Shown piece after piece: positions 13,093 to 16,937 of a stretch of 16,937 nt of DNA (position 1 is the first letter of the stretch; each line of letters starts with the position of its first letter). The notes under the pieces were generated by a model, which did no database searches, was not told the origin of the DNA, and worked only from the letters and a program-made list of their open reading frames with translations. The translations under genes and the position numbers were made by a program. The DNA is from Alistipes sp. (GTDB lineage Bacteria; Bacteroidota; Bacteroidia; Bacteroidales; Rikenellaceae), in assembly GCA_017532885.1 (NCBI GenBank), contig JAFXIS010000083.1:1-16937 (forward strand), given 5' to 3'.

Positions 13093-13578
13093 ATGAAACC
13101 GAACCAAACCATAAGCAATGAACAATTGGGCGAATGGATAGACCTATGGCAAGATGCTCTCTACCGCTACGCCTTCTTCAAGGTGGGCAACAGAGCCGAT
13201 GCCGAGGATGTGATTCAGGATGCCTTCTTAAAGGTCGCCTCTACGAATAGTTCAATCCTTAACCCCAAGGCCTATCTATTCCGAACCGTGGCAAATCTTT
13301 GTGCCGATGCTTTACGCCGCAATTCGCATCTTCAACCCATCGAGGAGCGTATGCCGGCACCCTCTCTCCAAGACGAGACGGAGGCACAAGAGGAGCAACG
13401 CCGCATAGCACGCCTGCTCGACAAGCTCCAACCACGACAAGCCGAGGTTATTCGCCTGCACATTCACGCAGGGCTGAAATTTACCGAGATTGCCGAGACA
13501 TTGGAAGAGCCGGTAACAACCATCAAGAGCCGCTTTACAAGTGGCATTGAAAAACTTAAACAGATGTATATCAACTAA
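13093..13578 (+). CDS. ECF-family RNA polymerase sigma factor
   Basis: This 161-residue protein is an extracytoplasmic-function sigma factor. Region 2 (about residues 14-80) contains LYRYAFFKVGNRADAEDVIQDAFLK and YLFRTVANLCADALRR; region 4 (about 105-157) has LQPRQAEVIRLHIHAGLKFTEIAETLEEPVTTIKSR in the usual helix-turn-helix order. There is no region 3 or extra C-terminal domain. It lies 12 bp before a gene for a membrane protein with a short cytoplasmic N-terminus, the standard arrangement with a cognate anti-sigma factor. It is not next to a SusC/SusD pair, so it is probably not of the FecI type. The target promoters cannot be read from the window. Confidence 0.94.
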   Translation: MKPNQTISNEQLGEWIDLWQDALYRYAFFKVGNRADAEDVIQDAFLKVASTNSSILNPKAYLFRTVANLCADALRRNSHLQPIEERMPAPSLQDETEAQEEQRRIARLLDKLQPRQAEVIRLHIHAGLKFTEIAETLEEPVTTIKSRFTSGIEKLKQMYIN

Positions 13579-13590
13579 AAAACAGCAACT

Positions 13591-14811
13591 ATGAAGACTC
13601 AAGAATATGACAAGCAGTCAGAGCAGATTATCGATATGCTCACCCCAAAAGTGGAGGTCAAGCCATCGGCTGATTTGCGAGGCAGAATCCTCCGCACAGC
13701 AGAGCAGCAGGCCAAGCAACACACAGAGCAGCCTCGCCGCCGCACACCGCTCTATTGGTTAGGAACAATCGCATCGGTCGCCGCAGTTATAGCCATTGCC
13801 GTCACGCTGACGCTAAACACACCTGCCTATGCCGCGCGCAGATACTTCTCACAGGCATTGACAATGGCCGAAGGAATTAAGACGATGGTGATGCAACTCA
13901 GCGTTCGCACCGAAAAAGATGAGCCAATCGACTATATCCACCCCTCGCACGCCTTTATCCCCGCCACGATTAAGGTTATCTACGACGAGCCGATGTTGTG
14001 GTCAATAGAGAAAAAAGATGGCCGCACCGTTCTTTTCAAAGGTGGCAATCAGCTATATGAATGGCTCAATAAGGGTATAGGCTGGGTAAAGCACTACGAT
14101 GGTTATCCCGACAGCGATTTGGCTGTTTTTCTCGACCCACGCCTACTCCTCGAAGCGGAGCTACGCACCGCAGAGCGCAATCGTGGCACGCGATATGAGA
14201 CTTTCGACAATGGCGCAACCGTAGTTGTAAAGGTCGCAACAACCGCTCAAGGCGACTTCTCGGAGAGTGATTACATGCTTAACACATCCATCTTGGAGGC
14301 CAACACCATTCGTGAATACACCTTCGCCAAACAAACGGGCGAGCTTCTACAAATGAGCATTGGGGTTATCACCGACCAGCAGGTCGTTACCGTTATCGAA
14401 AGTGAGGTTATACGCTATAACGAGCCAATATCAGCCGATGACCTATACAACAAGGCTCTGTTTGAGAGTGTAGCATTCCAGACAGCCAACATCGAGGGTT
14501 CAGAGTCTTCACCGTTGGCTTGCCACTCGGCCGACGAGGCCGCCAAGGTTATCTTGAATGCCATGAGCACTTGGAATACCGAGATTCTCTCGACAGCGAT
14601 GTGCTACTATCGCGATATAATGCCGAAATTGGAAGCAAGATACAAAGGATTGAAAGTGAGATCAATTGAGAAAGCTGTGAAATCGGGATTGTACCCGGGT
14701 CGCTTTGTCGAGTGTCAGGTTATCCTCGCTAACGGAGAGAAGGAGAGATTGGTGCTTGCTCTACGCAACGACAACTCATCGCACATCTGGCTACTTGACG
14801 GCGGATTGTAG
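13591..14811 (+). CDS. Probable membrane anti-sigma factor with a large periplasmic domain
   Basis: The 406-residue protein has a cytoplasmic N-terminus of about 55 residues, one transmembrane helix (about 57-76, WLGTIASVAAVIAIAVTLTL), and a periplasmic part of some 330 residues. The cytoplasmic part includes DLRGRILRTAEQQ, like the helix anti-sigma factors use to hold their sigma factor. No zinc-binding HxxxCxxC motif is present. The first half of the periplasmic part (about 85-285) has beta-rich stretches such as KVIYDEPMLWSIEKKDGRTVLFKGGNQLYEW, which reminds me of the LolA/RseB fold; the rest (about 305-406) is a separate small domain that I cannot name. Its position 12 bp after an ECF sigma gene supports the anti-sigma role. 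The combination would place anchor and sensor in one chain. A terminator follows. Confidence 0.8.
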   Translation: MKTQEYDKQSEQIIDMLTPKVEVKPSADLRGRILRTAEQQAKQHTEQPRRRTPLYWLGTIASVAAVIAIAVTLTLNTPAYAARRYFSQALTMAEGIKTMVMQLSVRTEKDEPIDYIHPSHAFIPATIKVIYDEPMLWSIEKKDGRTVLFKGGNQLYEWLNKGIGWVKHYDGYPDSDLAVFLDPRLLLEAELRTAERNRGTRYETFDNGATVVVKVATTAQGDFSESDYMLNTSILEANTIREYTFAKQTGELLQMSIGVITDQQVVTVIESEVIRYNEPISADDLYNKALFESVAFQTANIEGSESSPLACHSADEAAKVILNAMSTWNTEILSTAMCYYRDIMPKLEARYKGLKVRSIEKAVKSGLYPGRFVECQVILANGEKERLVLALRNDNSSHIWLLDGGL

Positions 14812-14841
14812 AATCACAACCAAATCATAGGCTTTATTTCG

Positions 14842-14869
14842 GGTGGACTCGGTAGCGGGTCCACCTTTT
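14842..14869 (+). terminator. Terminator of the sigma/anti-sigma operon
   Basis: A perfect 7-bp stem GGTGGAC/GTCCACC around a 10-nt loop is followed by TTTTAGCTGCTTTT. The convergent LytTR gene ends nine bases further on. Confidence 0.85.
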
Positions 14870-14877
14870 AGCTGCTT

Positions 14878-15570
14878 TTACGCCACCACCCTATCGGCAT
14901 ATTTGCGCGAAACGGGGAGTGTAATGTCGGCCAACTCCACCTCGGTACGCGACGCACGAATAATAAGTTCGCGGCGCACGATATATGAGCGGTGGATGCG
15001 GACAAAATGGAGTTCGTTGAGCGTAGCCTCCCAGCGCGAGATTGGTGTTCGCGTACGCAGACTCTCACCCGCGATAGTATGCACCACTACCTCGTCATCC
15101 AAAGACTCTATGTAGAAAATCTCCTCGGCCGGCAAAGAGATATGGCGACGGTCGGAGATAAACTCCACGACCTGCGGACGCTCGGCCTCGCGACGCTTCA
15201 AAAAGTTATCCAGCAGCCATTCGGGCAGAGCCAGAGCTGCCAGAACAAACAATATAAATATAGGATTGAGCAGTAGCGGCGGGAAATCCATTTTATGATA
15301 AACGCCCACACCAATATATGTATTGACACCAAACAGCAGCAGATATGTAAGCACCAGCACCGCCGCAGCAAGGAAACCGGCGTGCATTACTCCCTGCCAC
15401 CTATTCGAAAACGAGATTTGCGGCACGAAGTATTTTACCGCCAACAGCCCGGGCAGGAACATCGAGCCGACGAACATCGACGCCGAAAAATCATAGCCGA
15501 GCGACGAGAGAATCGTCGCCAGCACTACAAGGCAAATGCCCCAATAGAGTATCGTCCACAAGATTCGCAT
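14878..15570 (-). CDS. Membrane-anchored LytTR-family transcriptional regulator
   Basis: The 230-residue protein has four predicted membrane helices (about 4-24, 28-48, 62-82, 98-118) and a C-terminal LytTR DNA-binding domain (about 132-228). LytTR features seen are VEFISDRRHISLPAEEIFYIESLDDEVVVHT, then L-R-T-R-T-P-I-S-R-W-E, FVRIHRSYIVRR and LPVSRKYADRV. There is no receiver domain, so it is not a classical response regulator; it would bind DNA while in the membrane, with the helices as sensor. It is divergent from the ExbB-like gene at 15734, and a 21-bp-spaced direct repeat lies between them. Its -7 box ends only five bases before the ATG, so the mRNA may have no leader. Related membrane LytTR proteins are known to control neighbouring membrane proteins. 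Confidence 0.92.
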   Translation of the reverse strand: MRILWTILYWGICLVVLATILSSLGYDFSASMFVGSMFLPGLLAVKYFVPQISFSNRWQGVMHAGFLAAAVLVLTYLLLFGVNTYIGVGVYHKMDFPPLLLNPIFILFVLAALALPEWLLDNFLKRREAERPQVVEFISDRRHISLPAEEIFYIESLDDEVVVHTIAGESLRTRTPISRWEATLNELHFVRIHRSYIVRRELIIRASRTEVELADITLPVSRKYADRVVA

Positions 15571-15574
15571 GGCA

Positions 15575-15582
15575 CAAAGATA
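15575..15582 (-). promoter_or_regulatory. -7 box of the LytTR gene, implies a leaderless mRNA
   Basis: On the minus strand TATCTTTG matches the consensus and ends at 15575, five bases before the first base of the ATG (15570). A TTTG at 15600-15603 gives a 17-nt spacer. Transcription would start at or next to the A of the start codon. Confidence 0.6.
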
Positions 15583-15621
15583 GTAAAAAAGGGATTCGGC
15601 AAAAGCCCCACACCCCCGAAA

Positions 15622-15655
15622 TAGGGGTTTTTACGCCCTACTTTGGGGTTTTGAC
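15622..15655. promoter_or_regulatory. 21-bp-phased direct repeat, candidate LytTR operator
   Basis: TAGGGGTTTTTAC (15622-15634) and TTGGGGTTTTGAC (15643-15655) agree at 11 of 13 positions and begin 21 bp apart, two helical turns. LytTR proteins typically bind two direct repeats spaced this way. The second copy abuts the -33 box of the ExbB-like gene, fitting an activator. Confidence 0.6.
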
Positions 15656-15688
15656 TTTGCAAAAACACCCTCTTGCACGCTATCTTTG
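15656..15688 (+). promoter_or_regulatory. Promoter of the ExbB-like gene
   Basis: A -33 TTTG (15656-15659) and a -7 TATCTTTG (15681-15688) are separated by 21 nt. The leader is about 39 nt. Confidence 0.82.
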
Positions 15689-15733
15689 CAGTAGGAATTC
15701 CTGAAACCATTAAAAACTAAGAAATCGAAAATT

Positions 15734-16174
15734 ATGAAAAAGTATCTTTTTATTATTATCAACTTAATGGCTACTTTTGCAGGTGCGGCTGCATTTGCAC
15801 AAGGCACAATCACCTACGCGTCGGGCGAAGTAGTTGCATCCCCGGTACCGAACACATCACTTTATGAGCTATATCAGCAAGGTGGCGTGCTGTTTATGTC
15901 GCTTATCACACTCTGTTTGGTTGGCGTTTTTTTGGCGGCGTGGAAGATGCCCTCGCGCGTAAAGGAGTTAGGTATTGCGGCTCTCGTTTTGGGACTTGTA
16001 TCTTGGGCCGTCGGAATGTATCAAGCAATGGGCGTACTGCAAATAAATGGAGATATCTCGCCCTCGGTGCTTCTTGGCGGCGCGAAAGTGGCACTGATTG
16101 CTCCAATCTGGGGAGCTATCGTATATTTCATTTCGCTTGTCGTGCGCATAATCCAAAAACCCAAGACTATCTAA
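15734..16174 (+). CDS. Reduced ExbB/TolQ/MotA-like membrane protein
   Basis: This 146-residue protein has a probable signal peptide (MKKYLFIIINLMATFAGAAAFA, cut before Q23), a short periplasmic stretch and three membrane helices (about 49-69, 78-98, 113-137), giving the N-out, C-in topology of ExbB. The last two helices align with ExbB: GLVSWAVGM with GLFGTVWGI and the ALIAPIWG segment with ALLATAIG. The large cytoplasmic loop between the first two ExbB helices is missing. The two pore threonines of ExbB (T148 and T181 in E. coli) fall on tryptophan and proline here, so proton conduction is doubtful. No exbD or tonB is adjacent. It is divergent from the LytTR gene and probably controlled by it. 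Family placement is moderately sure; function unknown. Confidence 0.75.
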   Translation: MKKYLFIIINLMATFAGAAAFAQGTITYASGEVVASPVPNTSLYELYQQGGVLFMSLITLCLVGVFLAAWKMPSRVKELGIAALVLGLVSWAVGMYQAMGVLQINGDISPSVLLGGAKVALIAPIWGAIVYFISLVVRIIQKPKTI

Positions 16175-16196
16175 CCGCGTTTTCTCTTACCATATC

Positions 16197-16225
16197 AGCC
16201 CGCCTCACCGCGGGCTATATTTTTC
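16197..16225 (+). terminator. Terminator of the ExbB-like gene
   Basis: A perfect 7-bp stem AGCCCGC/GCGGGCT around a 6-nt loop is followed by ATATTTTTC. Confidence 0.88.
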
Positions 16226-16231
16226 TCCAAC

Positions 16232-16261
16232 AAAAAAGCAGACTCTTTTCGAATCTGCTTT
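16232..16261. terminator. Second, bidirectional terminator
   Basis: AAAGCAGA pairs with TCTGCTTT and two further inner pairs follow one mismatch. A run of six A before the stem gives T6 on the minus strand, so it can back up the rplI terminator as well as the plus-strand one. Confidence 0.8.
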
Positions 16262-16306
16262 CTTATTTGGTATTTTGCTTGTATTAAAGTGGCTTTTCAA
16301 GGCTAC

Positions 16307-16337
16307 AAAAAATGCCCAACCCAAAGGTCAGGCATTT
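16307..16337 (-). terminator. Terminator of the rplI operon
   Basis: AAATGCC pairs with GGCATTT, with an inner ACC/GGT helix. On the minus strand a run of T residues follows. The 101-nt hairpin copy 2 lies between it and the rplI stop. Confidence 0.85.
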
Positions 16338-16355
16338 ATTATCGAAAAATTCACA

Positions 16356-16456
16356 TAACGATAGCTATTTTGAAGCTGTGACCGAGTGAAAAGCGCAGCA
16401 TACTTGGCGTATGTGAGCATTTTCACGACCGAACAGATGCCAAAAGAGCATCGTTA
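16356..16456 (+). repeat. 101-nt hairpin element, copy 2
   Basis: Outer arms TAACGAT/ATCGTTA are perfect; then GCT/AGC, TTTTG/CAAAA, CTGT/ACAG, GTGAAAA/TTTTCAC, GC/GC, and the apical GCATAC/GTATGT around loop TTGGC. Arms are 48 nt each with a 5-nt loop. The apical part, from GCAGCATACTTGGC through GTATGTGAG, is identical to copy 1 at 2386-2486. It begins eight bases after the rplI stop and lies in its 3' untranslated region. Confidence 0.85.
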
Positions 16457-16464
16457 GGTAATTT

Positions 16465-16905
16465 TTACTCCTCGGCTACTACTGACAATGCCACAGTAGC
16501 CTTAACCTCGCGGTGAAGCTTAACAGTAGCAGTGTACTCGCCTACAGTCTTGATTGCATCAACAGTGATAGCCTTGCGATCTACCACAACCTCCTTTGCT
16601 GCCAAAGCCTCAGCAACATCAGCTGAAGTTACAGCACCGAAAATCTTACCCTCCTCAGCCTTAACGGTAATAACCAAAGGCAAGTTAGCCAACTTCTCAG
16701 CCAAAGCCTGTGCATCAGCCAAAATCTTAGCGTCCTTGTGAGCGCGCTGGCGAAGGTTCTCAGCCAATACCTTCTTTGCAGAAGCAGTAGCGGCCTTAGC
16801 AAAACCCTGAGGAATCAAGTAATTGTTTGCGTAACCGGGCTTTACATTAACGATATCGTTAGCATAACCCAAGTTCTCTACATCTTTGATAAGAATAACT
16901 TCCAT
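16465..16905 (-). CDS. rplI: Ribosomal protein bL9
   Basis: bL9 binds 23S rRNA near the L1 stalk and reaches out from the 50S subunit, helping maintain spacing and reading frame. The 146 residues show the N-terminal domain MEVILIKDVENLGYANDIVNVKPGYANNYLIPQG in parts typical of the family, the long connecting helix (about 41-75) and the C-terminal RNA-binding domain with EEGKIFGAVTS. The start is supported by a strong Shine-Dalgarno, AGGAGGAG, seven bases upstream, rare in this window. In many Bacteroidota it is last in an rpsF-rpsR-rplI operon; any upstream members lie beyond the window edge. Confidence 0.97.
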   Translation of the reverse strand: MEVILIKDVENLGYANDIVNVKPGYANNYLIPQGFAKAATASAKKVLAENLRQRAHKDAKILADAQALAEKLANLPLVITVKAEEGKIFGAVTSADVAEALAAKEVVVDRKAITVDAIKTVGEYTATVKLHREVKATVALSVVAEE

Positions 16906-16911
16906 ATTGCT

Positions 16912-16919
16912 CTCCTCCT
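16912..16919 (-). promoter_or_regulatory. Strong Shine-Dalgarno of rplI
   Basis: AGGAGGAG on the minus strand lies six to seven bases before the rplI ATG and fixes that start. Most other genes here have no such site. Confidence 0.85.
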
Positions 16920-16937
16920 CTTAATTATTTCATACAA

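Overview
The window looks like a chromosomal stretch from a member of the order Bacteroidales. A Rikenellaceae/Alistipes-like genome is my best guess, from general look only. At least eleven promoters fit the Bacteroidota consensus (-7 TAnnTTTG, about 20 nt after a -33 TTTG). The gene content also fits: a stand-alone four-helix-bundle (S23/IVP-like) gene, a DUF4369-type/TlpA lipoprotein, a TonB-type protein, short-LID adenylate kinase, and an ECF sigma/anti-sigma pair. Most genes are ordinary housekeeping genes; the unusual material lies in the intergenic regions and in three small membrane/regulator modules.

Layout. 1-2064 (minus): an MBL-fold hydrolase, trmD and a four-helix-bundle gene form one operon from a clear promoter. 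The last gene is followed by 90-bp tandem repeats that carry decayed copies of its own 3' end. 2065-2526: a gene-free region packed with inverted repeats, including a 101-nt hairpin. 2527-3414 (plus): a multi-pass membrane protein and a small winged-helix regulator. 3415-3755: no gene, ends in a strong terminator. 3756-5424 (minus): rlmN-rsmG, two rRNA methyltransferases. 5425-6391: long structured leader and a TonB-like protein. 6448-8373 (plus): hflX and upp. 8374-8872: no long gene, but a 25-codon membrane micro-ORF with its own -7 box and an odd hairpin. 8873-9964: a thioredoxin-fold lipoprotein. 10061-10807: tRNA-Arg(ACG) (plus), then rpsT and tRNA-Glu(UUC) (minus). 10954-12703 (minus): thiL and adk. 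12704-13092: a repeat cluster resembling REP elements. 13093-14811 (plus): ECF sigma factor and its probable membrane anti-sigma factor. 14878-16174: a membrane-anchored LytTR regulator divergent from a reduced ExbB-like membrane protein. 16465-16905 (minus): rplI.

How the parts fit. Much of the window serves translation (trmD, rlmN, rsmG, hflX, rpsT, rplI, two tRNAs) and nucleotide or cofactor supply (upp, adk, thiL). Three envelope-facing regulatory modules sit between: membrane protein plus winged helix, ECF sigma plus anti-sigma with a large periplasmic domain, and LytTR plus ExbB-like protein. The last has a 21-bp-phased direct repeat beside the promoter that could be the LytTR operator.

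Best candidates for something undescribed: (1) two 101-nt hairpins at 2386-2486 and 16356-16456 with the same apical sequence and compensatory changes in their stems; (2) the LytTR/ExbB-like module, whose channel protein lacks both the cytoplasmic loop and the pore threonines of ExbB; (3) the micro-ORF at 8496-8573; (4) the repeat array built from the end of the four-helix-bundle gene, with TTCAAAA heptamers marking its edges and other intergenic insertions.
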